A stretch of DNA of 50,139 nucleotides from Chara braunii (taxonomy: Eukaryota > Streptophyta > Charophyceae > Charales > Characeae). The position numbers and the translations under genes were made by a program. The notes below the pieces were generated by a model. The model was given only the letters and a program-made list of their open reading frames with translations, searched no databases and was not told the origin of the DNA. This document shows positions 23,100 to 32,988 of this stretch, in pieces. The stretch lies in contig BFEA01000041.1 in the NCBI GenBank assembly GCA_003427395.1, forward strand, positions 2,003,811-2,053,949. Direction: 5' to 3'. Within the stretch, counting starts at the first letter, position 1, and every line of letters starts with the position of its first letter.

Positions 23100-23598
23100 A
23101 GATTGGAGACTTATACTAGTTGGACAGAGATCAGTGTTGGACTTCGGTGGTATGAGACTGTGGTACTTACCGGACTGGAGACTTGGAGATTGTTGGGGTT
23201 GATACTTGGTGGCATCACAGTTCGGACACCGGTTACATTTGGACTCTGTATCTCCGACATTGGTGACTGATTGTCCTCGACATTTTGATCTTGTTGGATG
23301 ACATTTTGGACTACCATATCGGTGACCTATCGGATTCTATTTCGATGACCTACCGGTGCTGTCTACCTCCCCCACCTCCTTCGTCTCTCCTCCCACCTTT
23401 CATCTGTGTATGAGTGTACGGGATCTGGGCATCGTCCATGCTTGGCCAAGACCCCACCATCTCACGATTGTATGTGTGTGGAGTGATTCTTGAGTCAGTC
23501 TATGTGAGTCAGTCCGTTTATCAGACTTCCGCTGCATACATGCTCATCCTACATTGGTTGATCTTTGGTTCTGCCCTTACTCATTGAAGTATGTAACA

Positions 23599-24099
23599 CT
23601 TATTGTGCTGAGTCAGCGGTACCAGTCCCAGTCGTACCTAGTCCAGTCAGCAAGTACCATGAGGGACTGTGTGCACTAAGGGCCCGGTGGGATAGAGGCA
23701 GACCAGGGTCCTACAAAAGTATAAATCAAGATGCCGCGTCCAACCATTCATTCATTTGTTGCGTAAACCATGCGGAAGCGCTGCTACAGCGTCTTGTGCA
23801 CAGAGGTTTGCAGCAAGCCCGGAGGACGCAGTGGGCGAGAGGAAGGGGTGTAGTCATAGGATAGCAGTAGTGCAGTGTTCAGAGTTACGCGTGTGGGATA
23901 TACATGGTGATCCGGTGTATGCGAACAAAGAGTTGTTTGGGCGCTGAGTCGCCATTGCCAATTGGAAGTGAACTCGTATCTGGGTTGTGTTCCTGGCTAC
24001 CATATCTCTGAGAATTGAGTGGGTCATTCTGCCAATTTGCTGTGCTACTGTTTACATACATGAAAAATGTGAACGAGAACGAGTCTGATTGCAAAAAAA

Positions 24100-24100
<1 letters not shown>
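23599..24100. other. Chromovirus 3' flank, no gene
   Basis: No supportable gene. AAAAGTATAAATCAAG near 23716 could be a TATA-like element, but nothing downstream looks coding. The sequence does not match what follows repeat copy 1, so the flank gives no clean empty-site comparison. Confidence 0.4.
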
Positions 24101-24136
<36 letters not shown>

Positions 24137-24150
24137 TAATAATAATAATA

Positions 24151-24193
<43 letters not shown>
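24101..24193. repeat. (AAT)n-(ATT)n palindromic microsatellite
   Basis: About 17 TAA/AAT units are followed by about 13 complementary ATT units with a short interruption. The tract can fold into one long A/T hairpin or cruciform. Confidence 0.95.
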
Positions 24194-24195
<2 letters not shown>

Positions 24196-24384
24196 CTAAT
24201 CAATCTAAGAATGATAATCAAAAATAATAACAAAAAATGCAAGGAAAATGAGTGATAGCGTACTTTAGAAATCAAACAGCATCATGCATTTGAGACCAGA
24301 TAGTCTTGACCCCGAACCAACAGCAGAATTGCATCACGAGATTCACCAGATAAGAACACACGAAGAGTTAATAATTGACAATGC

Positions 24385-24565
24385 TGTAATAGTCCCATCA
24401 TCATCATCAACGAAGAACCAGAGTTGATGTCCTATCTGGCGCTCGGCGCTCAAGCAGATCCTTATCTAGCCTGTTGCCTACAATGTCGCGGATGACGTCA
24501 CCAGCTCCCTGAAGTACGAGCAGATCTTTGGACAACGCCGTCACCTGAAGCACCAAGTATGTCTC
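24385..24565 (+). repeat. Exon-like repeat module, plus-strand copy
   Basis: This ~180-base stretch matches the reverse complement of 38416-38590. Shared landmarks are AACNAAGAACCA, a CCTATCNGGCGCTC block, ATCTAGCC, GATGACGTCA and GAAGTACG, and it ends at a donor-like ACCAA|GTATGT. Two further minus-strand copies lie at 39368-39510 and 40832-40935. I do not recognise a protein family. The shared donor suggests derivation from an exon of a gene or mobile element. Confidence 0.6.
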
Positions 24566-24719
24566 TCACATTACTCACAACCTTGTTCCCCAACTCTCAG
24601 ATACCACTTGCACCCAAGGACCACCATTCACCCATCTAGCATACAGCAGCGCAACTTGGAATTGGCGGCCTGCTCCTTCCAGCTCGCCATGGAGCTCGTC
24701 TATGTCTGTATGCCAATGT

Positions 24720-24990
24720 TTATCTGACCGTAGATTAGTCAGTTAGTCCATCTGTCTCTGCTTGTCCGTCTGTTCGTACCTGTCCGTGTCTGTTCTGCTA
24801 GTTTGACGCTATCTATTTGGCTGCCTATACCCGGTTTCTCGTTTAGAGGCTTGGAGCCGTATGTCTGCCAGCCCACTCGCTTCTGTTTGTGACTGCCTGT
24901 GTCAGTCTTTATTGTATCTGTCTGTAGCCGCCTGTTTTGTCTGGCTATAACTGTCTGTCAGACCGCCTGTGTCGGCCTTTTGTGACGGTC
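24720..24990. repeat. Degenerate CTGTC/TCTGT-type simple repeat
   Basis: Cryptically simple sequence is built from CTGTCTGT, CTGTCCGT and relatives. It is the complement of the GACAGACA-type tracts at 38950-39110 and 41170-41510. In each case it lies a few hundred bases from a copy of the exon-like module. Confidence 0.6.
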
Positions 24991-25113
24991 TGTGTCTCAC
25001 GCGCACACAGCCACGCGTGTGGTAGTGTATATTTCCATGTTCTAGCAGCGGATGCATTCGACTCCTACTTCTCTTATCGATGGAAGTATCATGAGCCGGC
25101 CGCATGACTCACA

Positions 25114-25116
<3 letters not shown>

Positions 25117-25161
<45 letters not shown>
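25117..25161. repeat. (CA)n microsatellite
   Basis: About 22 CA units, embedded in the composite repeat cluster. Confidence 0.97.
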
Positions 25162-25162
<1 letters not shown>

Positions 25163-25306
25163 TCCATCGATAGGATGAGCAAAAAAAGGGAATAATCTTC
25201 TGCTGAAATGTGGAAATATACACTGTCACTTTTTGATTTGCTCATTCTATCGATCCAAGTAGTGTGCGGCGAGGAGACTTAGCTGTTGGCCAAGGTTGGA
25301 GACTTA

Positions 25307-25308
<2 letters not shown>

Positions 25309-25397
<89 letters not shown>

Positions 25398-25398
25398 N

Positions 25399-25476
<78 letters not shown>

Positions 25477-25492
25477 CACACACACACACACA
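25309..25492. repeat. (CT)n(CA)n microsatellite
   Basis: About 82 CT units with one ambiguous base at 25398, followed by 9 CA units. Long Ser-Leu and Arg-Glu frames through it are artefacts of the repeat. Confidence 0.97.
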
Positions 25493-25720
25493 TATTTAGT
25501 AGTGAATCTTTCAACATTCTAGCGAAAGATTCGATCGATTTTGTTCACCCTCTTTCGATGGGAGTTGCGCGAACCCAGCCCGCAACCTTGGATTGATCAG
25601 AACACTCACACACACACACACACATAGTAGTACACTCAACACACACACACAGATGCACTAACACACGTACACCTACATGCGGCAATGTATACTTCCACAT
25701 TTTAATGGAAGATTCATTTG

Positions 25721-25784
25721 ATTTTATTTATTTATTTATTTTATTTTATTTATTTATTTATTTATTTATCTTATTTTATTTATC
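25721..25784. repeat. (TTTA)n microsatellite
   Basis: TTTA units interspersed with TTTTA, immediately downstream of one copy of the hairpin core. Confidence 0.95.
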
Positions 25785-25995
25785 CTTTCGATACCTCGAG
25801 GTAAGCTACCCGATCGACGATTTACTTGTTCCCTCTCTTCCAACGTTGCTGCCGTCACCGTCGCCTTCCGAGCCGCCCTCGTCGGTCGCCAGGTAAGTAT
25901 TCGTTCCCCTCCTCCTTCTTTCCTTTCTCCTTCTACTCCTTCTTCTTCTTCTTTGTCTCCTTCTCCTTCTCCTTCTTCTTCCTCTTCTCCTTCAC

Positions 25996-26213
25996 TTTCT
26001 TCCTCTAAATGATAAGTTCCACGAACCTTTTCACAGCATTCCCAGCGTCAACCCGCCAAGATCACCGCTATCCTGACGCTTCATCGGACCATTCAATCGG
26101 TAGGAGCGATGGGCGGTGTGTACAAAGGGTAGGGACGTAATCAGCGCGAGCTGATGACTCGCGTTTACTTGTCATTCCTCGTTCAAGATCGATAATTACA
26201 ACAGTCACGGTCT
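25996..26213 (-). pseudogene. Decayed 18S rRNA 3'-domain fragment
   Basis: The minus strand carries diagnostic 18S segments in the right order: ATCTTGAACGAGGAATG, GCGAGTCATCAGCTCGCG, GATTACGTCCCT, CTTTGTACACACCGCCC, CGCTCCTACCGATTGAATGG, then TTATCATTTAGAGGAAG. That is the decoding-region end of the small-subunit rRNA, about 220 bases. It stops just before the expected GGAGAAGTCGTAACAAGG. Changes from the universal sequence are mostly C/T or G/A, for example CCCATCGC for CCCGTCGC and CCTACCC for CCTGCCC. It cannot be a working rRNA gene: it is partial, mutated at invariant positions, and flanked on both sides by CTT/GAA-rich tracts. Confidence 0.88.
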
Positions 26214-26247
26214 ACCCCCGTCGCTACGAACCCCCTTCCCTTCTCCC

Positions 26248-26327
26248 TCTTCTTCTTCTTCTTCTTCTTCTTCTTCTTCTTCTTCTTCTTCGTCTTCGTC
26301 TTCTTCTTCTTCTTCTTCTTCTTCTTC
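26248..26327. repeat. (CTT)n microsatellite
   Basis: About 26 CTT units with two CGT interruptions, immediately beside the 18S rRNA relic. A looser CTT/CTC tract lies on its other side (25915-25990). Confidence 0.95.
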
Positions 26328-26587
26328 ACCATCACCGCGAGATCGTATACGTCCTGCGCTTCCATATTCTCATTGCGCATGTTCCTCCCAACCTCCGTGC
26401 GTCCATCTCCTTCGCGAGAGTCTCCCTCCCGCTCAACTTCGTGGTGCTCAAGTCTCCTCGCATCGCTCGCTCGCTGATTGCTTCCTGCGTGCGGTGCCCG
26501 ATCTTCTCTGCGCCGTAGGTAGGCCCAACATACTCGGGATCGCGTCAAGGCCTTGCCACAATCGGGAAGTCCCCATTTCGTTTTCAC

Positions 26588-26716
26588 TGAATCTGCCATG
26601 GTTGCATAGGCAGATTCACTTAAGTGAATCTATTGAGAGTGGACACAGGATCAGAAAGAAAATAAGGAATAGTAACTAATAGAAACGACTCTAATCTCGA
26701 ATGAATAAATAAATAA

Positions 26717-26750
<34 letters not shown>

Positions 26751-26905
26751 TAAAAATAAAAAATCCAACTACGAACTACTTACACAGGCCAATTGTCGGG
26801 CCCCTGCTACTCGGCTCCCTCTGGCACGTTTCGATCTTGGACAGCGACGGGGACTTCGGGGAAATCCCGGGAATGAATCTGCCCGGAATCTCTCGGCAGA
26901 TTCAT
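26588..26905. repeat. Two TGAATCTGCC hairpins and AAT tract
   Basis: Identical 10-base stems TGAATCTGCC / GGCAGATTCA enclose different 11-base loops at 26588-26618 and 26874-26904. An 18-base perfect palindrome, GATTCACTTAAGTGAATC, overlaps the first (26613-26630). An AAT microsatellite lies between them (about 26715-26750). A degraded version, GATGGATCTACCC, is at the matching place near 36117 in the opposite arm. Confidence 0.65.
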
Positions 26906-28534
26906 CGAAAAAACTGTAGGCCTTAGATACGGGAACGGTGAAAAGAAATAAGAAAACAAGAATTAGAAAAATAAGAAATAAGAAAATTAAGAACGAAGAA
27001 ATAAATAAATAAAAGAAAAAGCAAAATCTAACAGCCTAACTTCCCTCACCTGCCGGGCAGACCAACTAATTAGCTAACATCCTCTAATCCCAACCCTGAG
27101 GTCACGGGTTCGAGTACCACCTACCGGATGTGTCTTGAAAAAGCGGCTCTCGAAGGGCTGGCCTCGGGCAAAAAGGAGCTAGCCCCGAGGCAAGGTGGAT
27201 TCGTTCCCTAAATCTATCAGTCAATAATCTCCACCCGAACCTATTGCGCTAGCTCCTACTTCGAGTTCAAAAGGAGCAGTCCAGGTATAAGAATAAAAGC
27301 GGGGCTTGGTCCGCCTAGTGACCGAGCCCAATTCTAAGTTTGTATGCGTGCACGCTTTCCGGCCGGCATGCCTGCCTAAGTGCTTGTCGGCTCGAGCGCG
27401 TGTGTGTGTGACCTGCAAGGCCACTTGGTTGGTAGACGGCCCGACGGACCGGTACTCACCCGCGGTCGTGGTATTAAGGGTTACGGTGGGGAGATGGTGG
27501 GGAAAGACGCTTGCGGCACTAAAGAGCCGCCTAAAACACTCAAGTAACAGGTGGCCGATATTACCCAAATAGTGGTAGATGTATGGGGAACCGGTCGCCG
27601 AGCAGAAAAAGACAAAAGTTAGCACTTTTTAGAGGCCCGGTAGCGGTAGGTAGGCAGATACCAGTCTAAGTAGTCTGAGTCTAATGCCTGTACGAACGAT
27701 ATCAAGATCCGTAATGATGTTTCCCTCCTAAAGGGAGGAGACACCGGTTTGCTCGCGTGGTCGAGCGACTATAAAGTTTTCCGCCCAGGAGGGATGCGTC
27801 CCACTTCAAATGGGAGGTTGAGATAGGGTCTTACCCTCGCTTGCGGTATACGAGTAAGGACGGAAGATACCCCGTCGAGCATGTGCTAGCAATCAAGGTG
27901 CTACGGCAAGCCGATGATCACACCGTTCTAATTGCTCCAGCCGTACGGTCGGGGCGTATATTAATTTATTATGACTAATGTACTGACGATTAAGTCTCTG
28001 TGCGTGTCATAGATCTTACCGACACAATATTAACCCAACTGACCCTTCGACCTCTTTTGTCGACGGGTATTACTATTGATCATAATCATCACGGCTCGCG
28101 TCATAATAACGCGCACTCATACTCTCGAAATTTCCTCGCCGATTCGCCTCGGCCTCATTGGCCGAGGAATTCGGTTCGAACATCACGCTCAGGCGTGCAC
28201 ACCCTTTCCATTCTCGACTGGCTCCATCATGGTAGCCGATACCGTCACCATGTCGAATGCAAAAACATGGCCAAATACCCTTGTAAGGGTATTTGGTCTG
28301 ACAACGCTCACCGAAGGAAGGTGACAACTCTTGTTAGGTGGACGTAAGTCGGGCCTCGCGTAAGCTCTATCCTGTCGTAGGGGCTCGCGAGAGGTATGGC
28401 TGGCGCACTCGGCTGGAGCGGCTTGCGGAAGCTCCATGTATATTCGCGATAAAGGATTTAAACCAACTTCTGCGTGACAAAGACGGGAGGGTCTCGCGCT
28501 GCCCTGTGCGGTGCCGGACCGATGCGCTCGACAT
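26870..28534 (+). repeat. Left LTR-like inverted arm
   Basis: Its reverse complement aligns along its length with 34655-36150. Shared landmarks at matching spacing are GGTATTTG next to TTTGCATTCGA, ACCGGTG plus a TCCCT..AGGGA hairpin, an AACTTTTGTCTT block, GTCACACACAC, GGAGCTAGC-CAATAGGTT, and a tRNA T-arm-like GGTCACGGGTTCGAG (27101-27115). It ends at 28534 in ATGCGCTCGACA, the same terminus that adjoins the tRNA-Asp primer site at 7649, so it is an LTR of that family in plus orientation. Here no primer site follows; an RNase H fragment abuts directly. It also carries the palindrome AAATACCCTTGTAAGGGTAT at 28268-28287. Confidence 0.7.
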
Positions 28535-30821
28535 TGTGCTGGGGGTTCCGGACTATGAAGCCGTTATAGAGCGACCCTTCATCATAAGAACTGATGTCGG
28601 ACCCACTGCCTTGGGAGGAGTTTTGATACAGGCAGATATTGAAGGGAAGGAAAAACCTTTGCGTTTTGAAAGTCGAACCCTCAATACTATCGAACAAAAC
28701 TACTCTCAATTAAAAAAGGAGGCCTTGGCAGTACTACACTGCCTACTTGTTTTTAGACACTACCTCTACGAGAGAAGATTTGTCCTTAGGATAGATTTAA
28801 CTGCCCTTATGTATTCCCTCAATAATTTTTCACCCACGGATCCTACAATCACCAGATGGCTCACATACATCTGGATGTTCGATTTTCTGTTGGAGCATAT
28901 CCCAGGGAAATAGAATAGGGTTGATTGGTTAAGCGGGATAGAATGGGAAAAGCCTGGAGATGCCAAGGAAGAAACGTCACCAGTAGATGGGTTCATGAAC
29001 GAAGACGATATGCAACTCCATGTTAACTCATGGGAGCTAAGTGTCAATGATAAGGAAGCAAGGAAAGAAAAACCTATGTTTTTTGCGCCAACAACTTTTG
29101 TAAAGATCGAAGGGTTGGTGTTGAAACCTTTCGTTGAAGACGATCCATGGGGAGAAAGGAATGGAGAATCGATGGCGGAGCTGGCTTTAGCAGAAAGCTA
29201 CAGGTTGACAGATGATCCAGTTACAATTGAGGCAGGTAAAAGGCAAGTGGATCAACACTTATTGACGATGGGGAGAGTACATTACCTTGGAAACTCTCTC
29301 CTGCAAGTCCAGACTGAAAATGAAGGAAAGATAGTAAAGGCGGATGAGATAGTGTTGGGCGACGACCCTGAGTTTAATGAAGAGATGGAAGGAGAAGAAT
29401 TTGAGCAGGGTGAGATCTCGGATGATTTCCGGGAAGAAGGATAGGATGGGTTTCATCTAGAAATGAGACTTCTTCTCTCCGGCGACAAACGAGAAAGGGA
29501 AGTTAGTGAAAAGACTTTTCGCATGAGAGACCACTACGCAGTAAGGGGAGGTCATCTTTTCATTAGGGATAAAAGGGGTCTCCTAGGAGGGTCATTTGTG
29601 GCAGAAATCGGCAAATTGACGTCATAGCAGCCCTCCATGATGGACCCGTAGGTGGTCACATGAGTTTTGTCACTACTATCAAAAAAATGACCGAACTGTA
29701 CTTTTAGGATGGTATGTACGAGATGATTTGAAAGTACTGTGAATCGTGCATACCTTGCCAGGTTAGATCTCCGATCAGATATAAGGAGCCCCTACACCCA
29801 AGTTATATCAAAGGTGTCGAAGCGGTGATCCACTTGGATCTTCTAGCAATGCCGCTGGAACTTGAAGGATCTAATTATATTTTTGATCCTAGAGATAACC
29901 TTACGGGGTTTGTTGATGGGAAAGTTCCGAACCAAGACTGGGGCAGTCTTGGCAAATTGCATCAAAGAATATTACCTTCGATATTCCTTCATAATAGAGT
30001 TTACAATGAGCAGAGGGTCGGAATTCACGTGTAGAGAAGTGAAGGAATTATTGAATTATCTTGGGGTAATCGCAAAATATATAACCAGGGCACATCCTCA
30101 GGCCAACGCACCAGTGGAGAGAGGACACAACACCATCACGAATTTACTGACCAAATGGACAGCTGGGAAGCCGAATCTCTGACCAAAATTCCTGCGAACT
30201 GTATTCTTCGTTGAAAACGTCACGGACAGGAGAACCACAAGTTACGCATGTCCAACGTTGTGGTATGGAAGACATGTCACATTTCCGATAGAAAGCTTCC
30301 TGAAAACCTGGAGGAGACAGGATCTTGAAAATAATCAGTCACTTGAAGAACTACTTGACATCAAAGCAAGACAATTCAGTGTTACGGAAGAAAGGATTCA
30401 AGAAGCAGTCGGGAAGGTGACTAACAGTCGGGATGAGACTGACTTCCTCGTGTAAGAAGCAAACCATTGGCAACCGGGGACGAGGTAGTATTATACGATT
30501 CATACCTGGAGAAGCAATGGTCGAGGAAGTTGGACAAGAGATGGTAGGGACCCTACAGAGTCAGGCGTCAGGGAAGTCACAGGGCCTATGAGCTAGAAGA
30601 AGTGAATGGAACACCAAGACGAGACTAGGTTTCTGGGTCCAGGCTGAAGAAATTTCGAATGAGACAGGAGGTGAGTAAGAACTTGAAGCTAGGATAAAAC
30701 AACTTGATCCTCTTAAAACACCTTGTACTAGCATCATTACGAATCTGACATTGTTACCTAACTGCTTACACTTCTTTGCTTCTGTCATCCTCTTTTTCCT
30801 TTTCTCTGTGTGCAGGCATAA
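28535..30821 (+). pseudogene. pol: Ty3/gypsy pol 3' part: RNase H and integrase relic
   Basis: The 5' end is truncated: protease and RT are missing and RNase H starts against the LTR end. RNase H pattern is clear (IRTDVGPTALGGVL, LKKEALAVLHCLLVFRHYL, FDFLLEHIPGK). A ~180-residue acidic linker follows (to 29444). The integrase zinc finger HHCC is at about 29637-29762, the core begins with IHLDLLAMP near 29830, the Glu-bearing HPQANAPVERGH lies near 30105, and a GPY module near 30553. The second catalytic Asp is replaced (MSRGSEF). At least six in-frame stops (28911, 29442, 29626, 29706, 29729, 30179), plus 30453 and a frameshift around 29920, disable it. No chromodomain is seen, so it is not a chromovirus; an Athila/Tat-type origin fits the LTR. 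Confidence 0.85.
30671..30815 (+). other. Candidate 145-nt intron between pol and gag
   Basis: The donor CAGGAG|GTGAGTAAG follows the last integrase codons, and the acceptor CCTTTTCTCTGTGTGCAG|G ends at 30815 after a long pyrimidine tract. Spliced, the pol frame would stop at TAA 30819-30821, two codons into the next exon, and the gag ATG follows 19 bases later. Unspliced, it stops within the intron. Splicing is inferred from the sites alone. Confidence 0.5.
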
Positions 30822-30840
30822 TCCTGTGAGAGGAGCAGCA

Positions 30841-32988
30841 ATGACACAGAAGGGAGGTATGGCGGGGACTTTCAGGCCAACTCCTAGCAGGGAAGGACGG
30901 CAAAGGTTGCAGCGGGTGACAAATGATTCTTATGAAATGCCAGTTTACAAGAAAGGAGATAATTTGAGGATGTTCCTGAGGGAGTTAAAGGAGTATGCAT
31001 TCAGGAGGGAATGAGATGCTCAAATCATGTTACTTAAAGTGACCGGATTGGGAGAATAACGAAAGGAGATGGACGAGATTGCCTCGGATTGTCTGTGGTG
31101 GATTACTTTTAAAGTCGAAATGTGGGCTAAGTATGGGGATTTGAAAAGGGATGAGATCGATGATTTCAGGTACGAATTTGGAGGACTTTGAGGATATTAT
31201 CGATCTTTGTGCAGAGAAAAGGAGGGGGGGAGAAGAAGAGAAGTTGGAACAGGTGATGAAGAGGGTAATACCAAAGGAATATGAAGCAGTGAAAGAGATC
31301 AAGAAAGGGTCAAACACCTGGGGAGGATTCCTTGTTAAGTTGAGGAAGGTTTATCCCCTGGATGTACACCAACAGAAGAAAAAACGGTTGTTTTTCAGGA
31401 ATTGGGACTATGGATAAGAAAGAGAGGATAAATGATGGATAGAAGAATCCGACAGAAGAACAAAAAACACGACATGTCTCCCCAGCAAGGAGATGATGAG
31501 GCAAGGAGGAGGACACTGGATGACAGTGGCTTAGTGAAGGAGGCTAAAATGCAAAGAAAAAGAAAGTGCGTCGAAAAAGAGATGGAGAAAAGTGACACAT
31601 CTCCAAAAGAAAAGAAGGGAAGTGAGAGAATGAAAGGAGGGAAAGAAAAAGAAAAAGGCAAGGAGAAAGCAAGTGAGGCAGGACCATCAGAAGATGTTAA
31701 AGCAACTGCCTCAAAAGAACCTCCTAAGGAACAAGGATCAAGAAGGTTGACTGAGAAGGAGAGGCAGAAAATGGAGGAAACAACAAAGAATGAAGAAATC
31801 ACGTTGTTGCCTTGTTAAGAGAAAATGAGTAGCCTTTGGACGTGCCCTGGAGCCTGAAGCTGAAAAAAATACTGCTCTCTGAAATTGTGGTCAACTCCAA
31901 ACTGACCTCTGATGTGAACAGATTGATCCGACTACATGAGATTCTCAGCGAGGATTGTGAATGGCTCCTTGAAGGAGAAGCGAATGTGGCCGATAAGTTG
32001 GAAAAGGTGGAAGGAGGAAGGAAGGAAAAGAAAAGGGATTGAAAATCCCTATACAAAAACTCCAAGACAGGATAAAAGAAAATATGGAGTTGCTCACGTA
32101 AGGGGCGGCAAGCCACGTCCCTGAAATTCTGAAAGAGATTCAGAGATTAAGGACGAGGGAAGACAAAAGGAAAATGCAATGGACAAGGATGAAAAGGGAA
32201 GTGAAAAGTTTAAAAGATGAGGTAGGGAAGGCAAAAATTGAACAAGTAAAATTGGAGTTAAAGGTAAAGGCACTAAGCATTGCTCTTAACAACAAGAGCA
32301 AGGAGATGGAGACGGAGAAAATGGAAAGAGAAAGGTTGGAAAAAGACGTTGGCAAATTAGAGGTAAGACTCAGTGAACATGGTAAGACAATTGAGTCTGA
32401 AAATAATGAAAGGAAACGAGAGAATGAGAAATTGGAAAAGAGATGGGAAGAGATGAAAGAGGCACTGAAAAAATCCAAAGTGAATATCCAGGCAAGGGAC
32501 GAAACGGGAGACATTGGGGAGGTTGAGGACGAAGAGAAAAATCCAAGAAAGGAAAAATGATTGGTTAGACTTGACGCTAGAAAAGATGAAGAGTCAGTTG
32601 TTAGAGTCCTTACCCTGTCTAGTGGAAATGCTGAAGAAATAGGAGAATCCCCGCTGACAAGGAACGAGGAAGAAAAGAGTAGGAAAAAATAATGTCTTGA
32701 AATGTTAACTTCAAAGGAAGAAGAGGGAGAAATCGGGACGACATCTCATAACCTTCCACCACCTGCAAAAATGACAAAGGAGGAGGATAGGAAATTGTGT
32801 TAGTATTGTATGAATGGGATCCACAAGAAGGGTGAGTGTCCTGGATTTAAGATAGATAAGACTAAGGGATTAGTTGACCTTGATGAGAACAACAGACTCA
32901 TCGATGAAAGAGGGAACTTGATTAAGAGAACCAAGGAAGGGTTCGAAATCCAATTATATGAACAGTTCGGGCTCACCTTAGAAGATTA
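30841..32988 (+). pseudogene. gag: Retroelement gag relic downstream of pol
   Basis: The relic spans about 715 codons from ATG 30841, in pieces of all three frames. The capsid-like part (to about 31370) shares the SNTWGGFLVKLRKVYPLD block with the minus-strand gag at 4215-5039. A Lys/Glu-rich middle follows (31432-31815), then a clear coiled coil (about 32174-32500, heptad-like KSLKDEVGKAKIEQVKLEL). At the C-terminus a CCHC zinc knuckle, C-X2-C-X4-H-X4-C, is at 32798-32839, with TAG in place of its second residue. Stops at 31012 and 31057 and frameshifts near 31170, 31420, 31820 and later break it. Gag normally precedes pol; here it follows, separated only by a short intron-like spacer. Confidence 0.7.

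Larger units (their letters stand above)
14373..23598 (+). mobile_element. Ty3/gypsy chromovirus, nearly complete, inactivated
   Basis: This is a full-structure LTR retrotransposon of about 9.2 kb: 5' LTR, initiator-Met-type primer site, intron-like leader, gag, pol with protease, RT, RNase H, integrase and chromodomain, polypurine tract, 3' LTR. The 3' LTR has clear termini TGTTACA..TGTAACA. The 5' LTR ends TGTAAAA (one change from the 3' copy), but its first ~20 bases are altered or replaced at the junction with the upstream repeat. Bases after the 3' LTR are CTTAT; I could not confirm a matching 5' target duplication. Five in-frame stops, one frameshift in pol and several ambiguous bases make it non-autonomous as assembled. 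Confidence 0.92.
22356..23598 (+). repeat. Chromovirus 3' LTR
   Basis: It has a perfect 7-base terminal inverted repeat TGTTACA..TGTAACA. It contains TATAAAG at 22627-22633, a plausible TATA box with transcription starting shortly downstream. An assembly gap and long TTC tracts sit in its middle. Outside these it is very close to the 5' LTR, with scattered single-base differences and one 14-base deletion near 23510, indicating a fairly recent insertion. Confidence 0.9.
25000..25730. repeat. Microsatellite-bearing composite repeat cluster
   Basis: Several copies, in both orientations, of a short unit lie here: a hairpin core related to CTTCCGCTAGAACGTGGAAA (25023-25085, 25190-25235, 25499-25545, 25684-25725), an ATCGATAGGATGAGCAAA motif (25165-25183, and inverted at 25237-25256), and a GA or CA microsatellite. 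The pair at 25165 and 25237 forms a 90-base inverted repeat with arms ATCGATAG-ATGAGCAAA. The same parts in the same order occur at 37205-37600. Confidence 0.65.

Noticed and set aside
25242-25596. Long Ser-Leu and Arg-Glu frames
   Set aside because: Translations of the CT dinucleotide repeat.
25893-25900. Strong donor-like CCAGGTAAGTAT
   Set aside because: No coding exon upstream and no matched acceptor; donor-like sequences this short are frequent.
27221-27625. Frame beginning with TFVFFCSA, matched by a frame at 35548
   Set aside because: The shared text comes from a conserved nucleotide block in the inverted arms; the frames diverge immediately afterwards and do not behave like protein.
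31395-32514. Ser/Phe-rich minus-strand frames
   Set aside because: Antisense shadows of the Lys/Glu-rich coiled-coil part of the gag relic.
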